From Pseudolysobacter antarcticus (GTDB taxonomy: Bacteria; Pseudomonadota; Gammaproteobacteria; Xanthomonadales; Rhodanobacteraceae), in NCBI RefSeq assembly GCF_004168365.1, contig NZ_CP035704.1:4340001-4404000 (forward strand): a stretch of 64,000 bases of DNA. Direction: 5' to 3'. The notes under the pieces are model-generated. The model searched no databases and had not been told where the DNA came from. It was given only the letters and a program-made list of their open reading frames with translations. Shown piece by piece: positions 45,454-54,017 of this stretch. The number at the start of each line of letters is the position of its first letter. The stretch's first letter is position 1. Both the position numbers and the translations under genes were made by a program.

Positions 45454-46170
45454 CTACAACTCTTCGACCGCGGTGCGCTTGGAGCGTTTGATCAACCAGC
45501 CGACCCCGCGCAGATCGTTGATGCCAACCCACAAACGATTGCCAATGCCGTATTTGGACTGGCCTTGGGTGCGCGGTCGATGATTCACCGGCACGCTCTG
45601 CACCTGATACCCGGCGCGCTGCACCAGCGCAGGCAGATAACGGTGCATATGATCGAAATACGGCAATTCGAGGAACACTGCGCGCTCGAACAATTTGATG
45701 CCGCAACCGGTATCCGGGGTCGCATCGTGGAGCAGGCGCGAACGCACGCCGTTGGCGAATTTCGATGAGAAACGCTTGACCGCACTGTCGCGCCGATTCA
45801 CGCGCCAGCCCGCGAACAACTTGACCGCAGGATCGGCAACCGTGCGGGTTTGCAACAGTTTCGGAATATCCGCGGGATCGTTCTGGCCATCACCATCCAG
45901 CGTCGCGATCCACGCACCGCGCGCGGCTTTTACGCCGTTGCGAACCGCCGTGCTCTGACCACTCTGCGACACGTGGCGCAGCACGCGAAGCTCGGGAAAC
46001 TGTTGCTTGGCCGCGTTCAACACCGCTAACGTATCGTCACGACTCAGGTCATCGACGTAGATGATTTCGAAATCCGTCAGACCACGCAATGCCGCAGCGA
46101 TTTCGCCGAGCAGCGGCAGGATATTGTCGCGCTCGTTGTGCACGGGCACGACTACGGAAAGTTCTGGCAT
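45454..46170 (-). CDS. GT2 glycosyltransferase (DPM1/ArnC-like)
   Basis: The 238-residue cytoplasmic enzyme starts MPELSVVVPVHNERDNILPLL and has FEIIYVDDLSRDDTLAVL (nucleotide binding), ATLDGDGQNDPADIP (DxD-like) and DTGCGIKLFERAVFLELPYF. It matches the polyprenyl-phosphate mannosyl/glucosyltransferase group without C-terminal membrane helices. Such enzymes charge undecaprenyl phosphate with a sugar that GT39-type membrane enzymes then transfer; one such enzyme is at 12531-14069, but a link is only inferred. Confidence 0.9.
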   Translation of the reverse strand: MPELSVVVPVHNERDNILPLLGEIAAALRGLTDFEIIYVDDLSRDDTLAVLNAAKQQFPELRVLRHVSQSGQSTAVRNGVKAARGAWIATLDGDGQNDPADIPKLLQTRTVADPAVKLFAGWRVNRRDSAVKRFSSKFANGVRSRLLHDATPDTGCGIKLFERAVFLELPYFDHMHRYLPALVQRAGYQVQSVPVNHRPRTQGQSKYGIGNRLWVGINDLRGVGWLIKRSKRTAVEEL

Positions 46171-46284
46171 GACACGGATTCCATCGGCTACAGCCGACTA
46201 TTATCGCGCACTATGCGCCGCCTGCGTGATTTCGCCGCTACGCAGCCGACTCGCGATGACAAATGCGCCGCGGTGGCGCGCAGA

Positions 46285-47013
46285 TCAAAGCCTGGTCAGA
46301 CGTGGGCCGTTGACCGCATCGCGCCAGACCGTTTCGAGATGATCGAACGACTGCGCACTCTTGCCCAGCAGCACCAAAGTGCCTGCGCCCAGCGGCACTT
46401 CACGACCAAACCAGCCGGTCTGATTGAAGTCCTTGCGCGCGGCCTGATGATGATCGGCGACATACATCACCGTGACCGGATCGTTATCCTGCGCCATCGC
46501 CATATGCACGATGTGATACGGACCCAGCGGGCAATCGCTCAGGTAGGTGACGCCGGATGGCACATTCGGCATCGCGATACTTGCGCGCATGCCAAATTCG
46601 CGCTGCACCAAGGCATCGGGCACGGCGGCATGCGAGGTCATCGCCAGCGGTTCACCGGCAAGATGCGCAATCGCCAGATCAGCGAGCACCGGACGATTGA
46701 AGCGCGAATACCCGACCACACCGACCGCGATCAACAGCATCGCCGCAGCGGCATATTGAATCCAGCGGCCACGATTGCGCTCACGATTTGTGCGCGCCTG
46801 GTTACGCTGTTCGGTGGCCTGGGCAAACAGAATGCGCTCGGCCAGATTTGCCGGCACCGGCACAGCCATCGCTTCGGCCAGTGAAGCCTCGAACAACATC
46901 GCGCGTGCATATGCTTCGGCACAGCGCGGGCATTCCTGCTTGTGCTGCAGAAATACGGAGTCGCGCGTTTTTGGATCGACCGCGAGCTGGCGACGAAACT
47001 CAAGGCAGTTCAT
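46285..47013 (-). CDS. DUF3379-type anti-sigma factor
   Basis: The 242-residue protein has an N-terminal zinc anti-sigma motif (HKQECPRC, His-x3-Cys-x2-Cys) and one membrane helix (YAAAAMLLIAVGVVGYSRF, about 90-108), followed by a periplasmic domain ending in DAVNGPRLTRL. It overlaps the 3' end of the ECF sigma gene by 14 bases, which couples their translation, and should bind and hold that sigma factor at the membrane. The sequence matches DUF3379. Confidence 0.88.
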   Translation of the reverse strand: MNCLEFRRQLAVDPKTRDSVFLQHKQECPRCAEAYARAMLFEASLAEAMAVPVPANLAERILFAQATEQRNQARTNRERNRGRWIQYAAAAMLLIAVGVVGYSRFNRPVLADLAIAHLAGEPLAMTSHAAVPDALVQREFGMRASIAMPNVPSGVTYLSDCPLGPYHIVHMAMAQDNDPVTVMYVADHHQAARKDFNQTGWFGREVPLGAGTLVLLGKSAQSFDHLETVWRDAVNGPRLTRL

Positions 47014-47542
47014 ATAACTCCGCCTCGTCTTTGCCCAGCAATACCGCTTTCAATTTCTGTCGCGCACGGAACAACTGGGTCATTACCGCTGCGCCGGAAA
47101 GGTTCAACTCACGCGCAATTTCGTCGCAGGAAAAACCGCCGAGCACCTGCATCAGCAGCGGCTCGCGATATTTTGGCTCCAGCTGCAGCATAGCCGCCCG
47201 GATCATTCCGGACTCGCCTGCGCGCTCTGGAGTCATCCCGCTTTCGTCTTGCACATCGATCTCCGAAATATCACTCACTTGTGGGGTCTTGCGCTCATAT
47301 AGCCGCGCATGTTCGCGGCGCAATATGGTGATGAGCCACGCCTTGGCGGCGTCGCTCTCACGCAAGGAATCAATCGATCGCCACGCGCGCAAAAAAGTCT
47401 CTTGCACCAGATCCTGCGCGAGCGCGTTGTCGCGACAAAGCCAATACGCATACCGATACAAATCCCCCGAAAGGGTTCGCACCAGCGCGTCGAACTGGCG
47501 TTGTTTGCTACTCACGGGCGAGGTGACCGGCGTGACTGTCAT
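47000..47542 (-). CDS. ECF RNA polymerase sigma factor
   Basis: The 180-residue protein has region 2 (YRYAYWLCRDNALAQDLVQE, then TFLRAWRSIDSL) and region 4 (LEPKYREPLLMQVLGGFSCD and EIARELNLSGAAVMTQLFRA). It is an ECF-type sigma paired with the DUF3379 anti-sigma downstream. It starts 16 bases after the parB stop on the same strand, so it is likely cotranscribed with parAB as well as from any own promoter. Confidence 0.93.
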   Translation of the reverse strand: MTVTPVTSPVSSKQRQFDALVRTLSGDLYRYAYWLCRDNALAQDLVQETFLRAWRSIDSLRESDAAKAWLITILRREHARLYERKTPQVSDISEIDVQDESGMTPERAGESGMIRAAMLQLEPKYREPLLMQVLGGFSCDEIARELNLSGAAVMTQLFRARQKLKAVLLGKDEAELYELP

Positions 47543-47558
47543 TTGCTTTCACCGAACA

Positions 47559-48428
47559 TTAGCGAATGCGCTCGAGTATGCCTTCGAGCTCATCGTTATT
47601 GTGATAGTAAATCACCAATTTGCCGCGACCATTGCGCGTATGTTGCACGCTCACGCGGGCCGCGAGTTTTTCCGAAAGATCGCGTTCGAGTGCGACGATA
47701 TTCGGATCGGATTTCGGCGTTACGGGTTTGCTGTTCGCAGCGATCGGGACTTCCTGACCACGACGTACCGCAGCCTCCAGCTCGCGTACCGACCATTCCT
47801 GTTCCACCGCCGCGCGCGCCAGACTGATCGCCTGCGCTGCGGGCAAGGTCAGCAATGCACGCGCGTGACCCATGTCGAGCTTGCGCTGTTCGAGCAGGGT
47901 CTTGATCTGCGATGGCAACTCCATCAAACGCAGCAGGTTGCTGACCGACGCGCGCGAGCGACCCACCGCTTCGGCCACTTGCTGGTGGGTCAAACCGAAT
48001 TCGTCGATGAGACGTTTCAACGCCTGCGCTTCTTCGAGCGGCGTGAGTTCTTCGCGCTGGATATTTTCTATCAGCGCCATCGCCACGACGGCTTGATCAG
48101 GCACTTGCTTGACCAGCACCGGCACGTCGCTGAATCCGGCGAGTTGCGCGGCGCGCCAGCGACGTTCGCCGGCAATGATTTCGAACATGCCAGCCTTGCC
48201 GTTGCTGATTTCGCGCACCACGATCGGCTGGATCATGCCTTGCGCACGGATCGAATCGGCAAGTTCCTGCAGGCGCTCCGGATCCATGTGCTGGCGTGGC
48301 TGATACGGGCCCGGCTGAATGCGCGTGACCGCAACACTGCGCAGCTCGCCTTCATCGACCTCGGTTTCCGCACCGGCGCCGATCAGCGCATCCAGGCCGC
48401 GGCCCAATCCTCGTTTCTTGGCTGCCAT
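47559..48428 (-). CDS. parB: Chromosome partitioning protein ParB
   Basis: The 289-residue CTPase/DNA-binding protein begins MAAKKRGLGRGLDALIG. It has the ParB box IIAGERRWRAAQLAG, helix-turn-helix LTHQQVAEAVGRSRASVSNL and a C-terminal dimerisation region. It binds parS and works with ParA. The parA stop is 11 bases upstream. No parS site is seen in the window. Confidence 0.96.
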   Translation of the reverse strand: MAAKKRGLGRGLDALIGAGAETEVDEGELRSVAVTRIQPGPYQPRQHMDPERLQELADSIRAQGMIQPIVVREISNGKAGMFEIIAGERRWRAAQLAGFSDVPVLVKQVPDQAVVAMALIENIQREELTPLEEAQALKRLIDEFGLTHQQVAEAVGRSRASVSNLLRLMELPSQIKTLLEQRKLDMGHARALLTLPAAQAISLARAAVEQEWSVRELEAAVRRGQEVPIAANSKPVTPKSDPNIVALERDLSEKLAARVSVQHTRNGRGKLVIYYHNNDELEGILERIR

Positions 48429-48439
48429 GCGTGGATTTC

Positions 48440-49228
48440 CTAAACCGGATGGGAAGTAGCAGGCAATGCGCGTTCGCGTCGCAGCATCTCACCGGCTAGG
48501 CCGAGATAAGCAATGGCGCCGCGCGACTCGCGATCGTATTGCGTGATCGGCATGCCGTGACTCGGCGCTTCGGCCAGTCGCACATTGCGCGGGATGATCG
48601 AGCGCAACACCTTGTCACCGAAATGTTTGGTGAGTTGCGCCGAAACTTCATTGCCGAGGTTGTTGCGGATATCGAACATCGTACGCAACAGGCCTTCGAC
48701 TTCGAGCCCCGGATTGAGCCGTGCGCGCACCGCTTTTATGGTATCGAGCAGACTGGATAATCCTTCCAGCGCGAAGTATTCGCACTGCACCGGAATCAGT
48801 ACGCCGTGCGCCGCGGTCAAGGCGTTGATCGTGAGCAAATGCAACGACGGCGGGCAGTCGATCAGGATCGTATGGTAACGATCACCGAGCGTCGCGAGCA
48901 CGCCTTTCAAGCGCGTTTCGCGCGCGAGCGCATCCATTAGCTTGACTTCCGCGGCGGTCAGATCGCCGCTGCCCGGCAACAAATCGTAGCCAGCGGACGT
49001 GGTCACAATCGCCTGCGCGATCGGCACTTCTTCGAGCAATACATCGCAGCCGTTCGGCTTGGCGTCGCGCTTGTCGATGCCCGAGGCCATCGTCGCATTG
49101 CCCTGCGGATCGAGATCGATCACGAGCACGCGGCGACTCGCCTCGGCCAAAGCCGCAGCCAAGTTCACACACGTCGTGGTTTTGCCAACCCCGCCTTTTT
49201 GATTGGCGATGGCGATGATGCGCGTCAT
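48440..49228 (-). CDS. parA: Chromosome partitioning ATPase ParA
   Basis: The 262-residue P-loop ATPase starts MTRIIAIANQKGGVGKTTTC, with the deviant Walker A KGGVGKTT at 10-17, and has LVIDLDPQGNAT, ILIDCPPSLHLLTINAL and VRLAEAPSHGMPI. It segregates the origin region with ParB. Linkage to rsmG is the usual near-origin arrangement, so this stretch may lie within reach of oriC. Confidence 0.96.
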   Translation of the reverse strand: MTRIIAIANQKGGVGKTTTCVNLAAALAEASRRVLVIDLDPQGNATMASGIDKRDAKPNGCDVLLEEVPIAQAIVTTSAGYDLLPGSGDLTAAEVKLMDALARETRLKGVLATLGDRYHTILIDCPPSLHLLTINALTAAHGVLIPVQCEYFALEGLSSLLDTIKAVRARLNPGLEVEGLLRTMFDIRNNLGNEVSAQLTKHFGDKVLRSIIPRNVRLAEAPSHGMPITQYDRESRGAIAYLGLAGEMLRRERALPATSHPV

Positions 49229-49343
49229 GCGGGTCTCATGCTCATTCGATGTCCGGCATAGTCACACGGGAATCCGGAAACATCGCATACCGCCTGCTTC
49301 TGGGCCACACAGTTTACATGGACATAACGGATTGCTGCACAAC

Positions 49344-49985
49344 TTAAGCCGCGATCGTTGTTTTTCGCACGATGATGAGGTGGCGCTCGGCGTCCAGGCC
49401 CGGCACCTGCAAGCGCTCGCTACCGGCCAGCTCGAACCCCACCGGCAACGCTGAAATTTCATCTTCGGGATAACGACCCTTGAGCGCGAGCCAGATTCCA
49501 TCGGCAGCTAGCAACTGGCCACCGAGCGCCAGCATGTCGGCGAGACTGGCGAACGCCCGCGCCGTGACGCAATCGAAGCTGCCCTGCACCGCTTCCACTC
49601 TTTGTTGCTCGATACGCACCTTGCTCAAGCCGAGCGCACGCACCGCCTCGCGCATGAAACGCGCCATCTTGCCGTTGGCATCGATCAGCACGAATTCTCG
49701 CTCGGGAAATAGCAGTGCCAGCGGGATGCCCGGCAGCCCTGGGCCCGAACCGACATCCGCCAGATTTGCGCCGCGCAAATACGGTGCGATCGCCAGCGAA
49801 TCGAGGATATGCCGCACCAGCATGTCGCGCGGATCGCGAACCGACGTGAGGTTATAGGTGGCATTCCAACGCGCCAGCAACGCGACGTATTCCAGCAGCT
49901 GATCGATGGTTTCGGATTTCGGTGACAGGCGCAGCGCCGCCAATCCGTCGACGAGCAGAGGCTTGAGATCAAAGGATGGAGTCAT
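49344..49985 (-). CDS. rsmG: 16S rRNA (guanine-527-N7)-methyltransferase RsmG
   Basis: The 213-residue SAM methyltransferase starts at ATG 49985 (an in-frame TTG at 50009 is less likely). It contains RWNATYNLTSVRDPRDMLVRHILDSLA split across the N-terminal motif region, SAM motif ADVGSGPGLPGIPLAL and VTARAFASLADM. It methylates G527 in 16S rRNA and is the first gene of the parAB group, 115 bases before parA. Confidence 0.95.
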   Translation of the reverse strand: MTPSFDLKPLLVDGLAALRLSPKSETIDQLLEYVALLARWNATYNLTSVRDPRDMLVRHILDSLAIAPYLRGANLADVGSGPGLPGIPLALLFPEREFVLIDANGKMARFMREAVRALGLSKVRIEQQRVEAVQGSFDCVTARAFASLADMLALGGQLLAADGIWLALKGRYPEDEISALPVGFELAGSERLQVPGLDAERHLIIVRKTTIAA

Positions 49986-50124
49986 GCGCGCACCGAGTCG
50001 GAAAGCCAACGCGATGGCGATTCATTGCACGAAAGCCACGCCACGTTTGCGGAGCGGAAGTATCGTCGGCGCCATCGGCAAAATCCAGCACGACGATCGC
50101 CGTGTGCGAATTCAGCGATGAAAC

Positions 50125-50559
50125 TCAGCTCAGCGTGAGCTGCACGCGCGTAATCAGAATACCGCGATCGCGCAGCAATTGATTCAAGCCAGCCTTGATT
50201 TGCAGTATGCGACTGGCGACATCGCTGGCGACATCACTGCTTGCGAGCAGACCGAGTGCGCGGTTGCGCACAAGATCATCCACACCTTCGATCACCGAAT
50301 CGGCACGCGTCGGATCGAGCACCTGAAAATACACCAGACCACCAGCCGCATCATCACGTTTGAACTCGACCACGTTGCCAAACAGGCGAATCTTGTGCGC
50401 GACTTTTTCGATCAGCGGCAGCACCACATGCGTACCCGCGTTCAGCGTGCGCGCCGGACGACCGAAGCGATGAACGGTGTAGGCGTGCCCTTCCGGAATA
50501 CGTCGCACCGACAAGAATGCGAGCAGGGCAAAGACTGTTAGCAGAGTCACGGAAAGCAT
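50125..50559 (-). CDS. Short SPFH/band-7 domain protein
   Basis: The 144-residue protein has an N-terminal membrane helix (VTLLTVFALLAFLSV) followed by the start of an SPFH domain: RRIPEGHAYTVHRFGRPART, LNAGTHVVLPLIEKVAHKI and a shortened second half (NQLLRDRGILITRVQLTLS). Stomatins and HflK/C usually exceed 250 residues, so this is a reduced form. It may scaffold membrane complexes; there is no specific evidence. It lies next to the AT-rich scar region. Confidence 0.7.
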   Translation of the reverse strand: MLSVTLLTVFALLAFLSVRRIPEGHAYTVHRFGRPARTLNAGTHVVLPLIEKVAHKIRLFGNVVEFKRDDAAGGLVYFQVLDPTRADSVIEGVDDLVRNRALGLLASSDVASDVASRILQIKAGLNQLLRDRGILITRVQLTLS

Positions 50560-50994
50560 CGGGAAAGTGTCTTATATCCTCTTTTAACAAGAGGTTGTGA
50601 TATTTATAATAAATGCAAGAGCATTTCGTCCCAGCAATATGAACTTGCTGGGAAATGAGTATCACAAATTCCGCCATAACGAAACCTGAACATTTCCACA
50701 AAATTCGCAATAGGCCACGGATTTCTCGTCGTTGGCATAAAACCAATGTATGTAACCGTCGTACATACATTGGTGTTATGCCGAACCGATAGAAAGCAGC
50801 AGATACGAGTAAAGTCGCTGCAAACGTTGAAAATGGTTCGTGACTGTTGATTTTCATCTGGGAATGAACAGTCGCTTTCATCGGAACTCGAGCCGAGAGC
50901 TGCCGCGCATTGACTGTCTCCCGGAGCCATTTCACGGATCCGTCTGAAATGAAAAACGAGCTGAAACGGCTCAATCCTGGGCGAAAATCAACAG
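50560..50994. other. Gene-free AT-rich junction region
   Basis: I see no credible gene in these 435 bases. The composition is AT-rich compared with the flanks, and three inverted repeats occur: a 6-bp stem at 50578-50594, an 8-bp stem at 50630-50652 with longer imperfect arms, and a 21-bp near-perfect palindrome at 50734-50782. The right edge runs into the broken gmd gene. It looks like a rearrangement scar or the remains of an element. Confidence 0.6.
50734..50782. repeat. 21-bp near-perfect inverted repeat
   Basis: Left arm 50734-50754 and right arm 50762-50782 are inverted copies with one mismatch around a 7-base loop; the core is CCAATGTATGTA. It could be a terminator-like hairpin, a regulator site or the joined ends of a small transposable element. 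Confidence 0.75.
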
Positions 50995-51489
50995 CGCATC
51001 CATTTGGGACAGCTGGATCGTATGTATCTGGGCAACCTGGATGCGCGCCGTGACTGGGGGCATGCGCGCGATTTTGTCGAGGCACAATGGCTGATGCTGC
51101 AACAGGATGAGCCCGAAGATTACGTCATCGCCACTGGCGTGCAGCATTCGGTGCGCGATTTCGTCAGTTGCGCGGCGAATGAAATCGGCATCAGCGTCGA
51201 TTGGGTCGGCAGCGGTGCAGAGGAACACGGCGTGGTTGCCGCGGCGCCGGCTGAGTCTGCGGTGCGCCCGGGACAACGCATCGTCAGCATCGACTCACGC
51301 TACCTGCGTCCGGCCGAAGTCGAAACCCTGCTCGGTGATTCAAGCAAGGCCCACCGAAAACTTGGATGGTTTCCACGCACGGAATTCGATGCGCTGGTGC
51401 GCGAAATGATGCAGGCCGATTTGAATATCGCTCAGCGCAACGAACTGGTAAGCAATGCCGGATTCCGCTCGCTCAATCGTAACGAATAG
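50995..51489 (+). pseudogene. 5'-truncated GDP-mannose 4,6-dehydratase gene
   Basis: The frame encodes the last 160 or so residues of GDP-mannose 4,6-dehydratase: [55 protein letters not shown] and [20 protein letters not shown]. The first half, with the NAD-binding motif and catalytic YxxxK, is missing; upstream bases are unrelated. The stop TAG is part of the 4-base target duplication of the adjacent IS. It is a non-functional remnant from a GDP-fucose/rhamnose-type sugar pathway. Confidence 0.85.
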
Positions 51490-52755
51490 CAGGCTGTTGA
51501 GAAGTACCATTTTTCGCCAAGCGCGATAGCCTGTATCTATCGTGTCTGGTGGAAGATGCGACGAGGCCGAGTGATTTCTGCTCAAAATCCTCGCCGCGGA
51601 CGCACCTTTCCTCAGGTCGGTGACGGATTCCACCACTGACCGATGCCACCGAGCCGAATCAGGTTGTAAGCGGCAAAGGTCCACGTGGTCCAGCCACGAA
51701 CCGCTTCCAGACCGATCAGCGGCAGCTTGCGTAATCCGCCGATCGTCTTGACCCAGCCGAAGCCTTGCTCGATGCGTTTGCGCACCTGTTGGCTCATCGC
51801 GTATCCCGCGCTGCGCGCACGGCGTGCGTCGATGGCACTGCGTCTTCCTTTCGTATGCCGGGCAATGTGCGGTTTGATGCCGCGCTGATCGAGTGCCGCG
51901 ACGAAGTCGTGCGTGTCATAGCCCTTGTCGGCACTCAGCGTCGAGCCGCGTTTCAGATGTGCATCGACCAGCGCCAGTGCACCGTCGCGCTCGCCGGTGC
52001 CGCTGGCGTGGCGCACGTCGATGCCCACCAGCAGGCCGTGGCGATTCTCCATCAGCGCATTGGCCAAGTAGCTTAAGCGCGCTTCCTTAGCCTTTGCCCT
52101 TGCGCATCAGGCGCGCATCCGGATCGGTCGTCGAGGCGTGCGTGTCGTTGCAGCGGGTCTGGCCGCGGAAGTCGCCGCCATCGCTGTCGTCGTTGCCGTC
52201 CTTCGGACGAAAGCTCTTGTGCGAGGCCCACGCCTCCAGCAGCGTGCCATCCACTGAAAAGTGTTCGTCGCTGACCAAGTCGTGCAGCCGCGCCAGCAGC
52301 ACCGTGTGTTCAAAGAAGCGCTGCGCAATCTCGGCATCGAACAGCCGCTCGCGATTGAACGAGAACGTCGAGTGATCCCACACCGCATCGTCGATATTCA
52401 GACCCACGAACCAGCGAAACAGCAAGTTGTAGCTCAGCTGTTCCATCAGCAGCCGTTCGCTGCGCACGCTGTAGACCACCTGCAGCAGTGATGCGCGCAA
52501 CAGGCGTTCCGGCGGAATCGATTCGCGGCCGACGGCTGCGTAGCGCGACGCCAGCACCTCGTCCAATTCCTTCAAAATCACATCCACCAGAACCCGCAGT
52601 TTGCGGATCGGATGATCGAGGGGCACACGGTCTTCGACCGACACGTAGGAGAACATTCCCAACTGTTGTACATCTGCTCCGCGCATCGGTCGACTCAGCC
52701 TATGATTGACTGCGCCTATGACAAACTTCGCGGGAAAGAGTTTCTCAACAGCCTG
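51490..52755 (-). mobile_element. IS5-family insertion sequence, 1266 bp
   Basis: The ends are inverted copies: CAGGCTGTTGAGAA at 51490-51503 and its inverse ending at 52755. A 4-base duplication ATAG flanks them (51486-51489 and 52756-52759). The interior encodes an IS5-type transposase on the minus strand with one frameshift, so the element is probably not autonomous. Confidence 0.9.
51612..52686 (-). pseudogene. Frameshifted IS5-family transposase
   Basis: The first part starts at 52686 (MRGADVQQLGMFSYVSVEDR) and has LRASLLQVVYSVRSERLLME, STFSFNRERLF and SVDGTLLEAWASHKSFRP (first catalytic Asp). It stops at 52087 after ARLMRKGKG. Deleting a single T after the GGC codon there restores AAG GAA GCG and joins it to the second part, YLANALMENRHGLL, STLSADKGYDTHDFV (second Asp), RIEQGFGWVKTIGGL (Glu). 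One inserted base has therefore split the gene. Confidence 0.88.
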
Positions 52756-52802
52756 ATAGGTTCGTATGCAAACGCCAATTCATCGTATTGTGAGTGCCAA
52801 AA

Positions 52803-53777
52803 TCAGCTTCGCAATAATTTCGCTACAGCAATCTCGACCTCACGGCGATTTTTTTCCTGCATACCCGACAGGATATCGATCAATCTAGGATCGTCGAACA
52901 TTTTTTTTCGGTAGAACTCGTAATTTTCACGGACTGATTTTACGGTGTCGGCTATATTCCTGTAGTTACTCCACACGATGAATTCGTGATAGGGAACATG
53001 TTCCTTTAGCGGAACGTCTTCGCTGACGATGACCACGCCGCATAACAGAGCCGGCAAAATTCGTAATTCCTCCAAGGTGTCATGATGATCAGTCTGGTGA
53101 ATATTGACGAGAATTCGGGTATTTTTGTACAGCGCTTTCAATTCATCTTTGCCGAAAACTCCCTTGAGGTTTCTCAGCGGCTGTCGCAAAGCTTTCATAT
53201 GCGACAAGAATGCAGCCCTTCGCGGCTGGGATGTATCTGAAAATAGCGTAACTACATCGAAATCTCTGGCATCGCTGTGAAAATCAATCGCGTAGATGAG
53301 CGGTGCTATATGAATCGTTTTATCCAGATAGCTGTCGAAGACTCCACTCGCTTGCATATTCACGATATTCGGAATGCTGTATTCGATGATCAAATCCAGT
53401 GATCGCAGATAATCGTAACCCTGAATCCTTGTCAGATAGAAATCGTTTCTTCCATTAATTGGAATCTTACCGACGGCTGCGCCAGCGCTATCGCGCCCAC
53501 CTGGCTTCACCAAGGTATGCTCGTATTGCAGATCGACTTTTAGTGTCTTGTTCGGATTATCGAAAATTGTTTTGTACTTCCCAAAAATCAAATTTATCGA
53601 TAAATTCGAATCTCGCAAAGCGTTCTCGAATAAATCCACACACAGAAGATAATATTCCCTGATATAAATCGAATGCCGTGGATTGTACGCCAACGCGATC
53701 TGGTTGATTTTCTCTATCAATAGCGGGGGTCTTTCGCCGAAAGACAGCGCCCGCCGAATCAACTGCTTGATATTCAT
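52803..53777 (-). CDS. Probable glycosyltransferase (GT1-like), low GC
   Basis: The start at 53777 (MNIKQLIRRALSFGERPPLL) gives 324 residues; longer readings enter a non-homologous region. The C-terminal third has the look of a GT-B sugar-nucleotide binding half: TRILVNIHQTDHHDTLEELR, ILPALLCGVVIVSEDVPLK and EFIVWSNYRNIADTVKSV. I cannot name its substrate. Base composition is much more AT-rich than the region, typical of surface-polysaccharide genes exchanged between strains. It ends 43 bases from the right target duplication of the IS and is divergent from the sugar-phosphate transferase gene. Confidence 0.7.
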   Translation of the reverse strand: MNIKQLIRRALSFGERPPLLIEKINQIALAYNPRHSIYIREYYLLCVDLFENALRDSNLSINLIFGKYKTIFDNPNKTLKVDLQYEHTLVKPGGRDSAGAAVGKIPINGRNDFYLTRIQGYDYLRSLDLIIEYSIPNIVNMQASGVFDSYLDKTIHIAPLIYAIDFHSDARDFDVVTLFSDTSQPRRAAFLSHMKALRQPLRNLKGVFGKDELKALYKNTRILVNIHQTDHHDTLEELRILPALLCGVVIVSEDVPLKEHVPYHEFIVWSNYRNIADTVKSVRENYEFYRKKMFDDPRLIDILSGMQEKNRREVEIAVAKLLRS

Positions 53778-54017
53778 TTCGCTCTCGCTCGGGGTGTAGT
53801 CTCGTGTATCGGCTCTACTGTATCGAATCGAAATAGCTCGTGCTATTTTGCTTTCGCCGAATGGCTGCGAAGCCGATTTGTTCACTTCGCCTCGGCAGAA
53901 AAACAACAACGATAACGCCCTACTGTGCAGGGGTAGCATGCGCAGAAAAAAGCAGGAGCGGCGCGACGGATTATAGTAATCTCGCTCGCCAGCTGGCCTT
54001 TTGCAAGGGGTACGCGC

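Noticed and set aside
45200-45706. Minus-strand frame running from the GT2 gene into the rpmB leader
   Set aside because: Its N-terminal half is a shadow of the GT2 gene in another frame, and the rest has no recognisable sequence; I treat 45192-45453 as non-coding.
47559-49343. parS site near parAB
   Set aside because: I looked for a TGTTNCACGTGNAACA-like palindrome and saw none; a computed motif scan of the whole genome would be needed.
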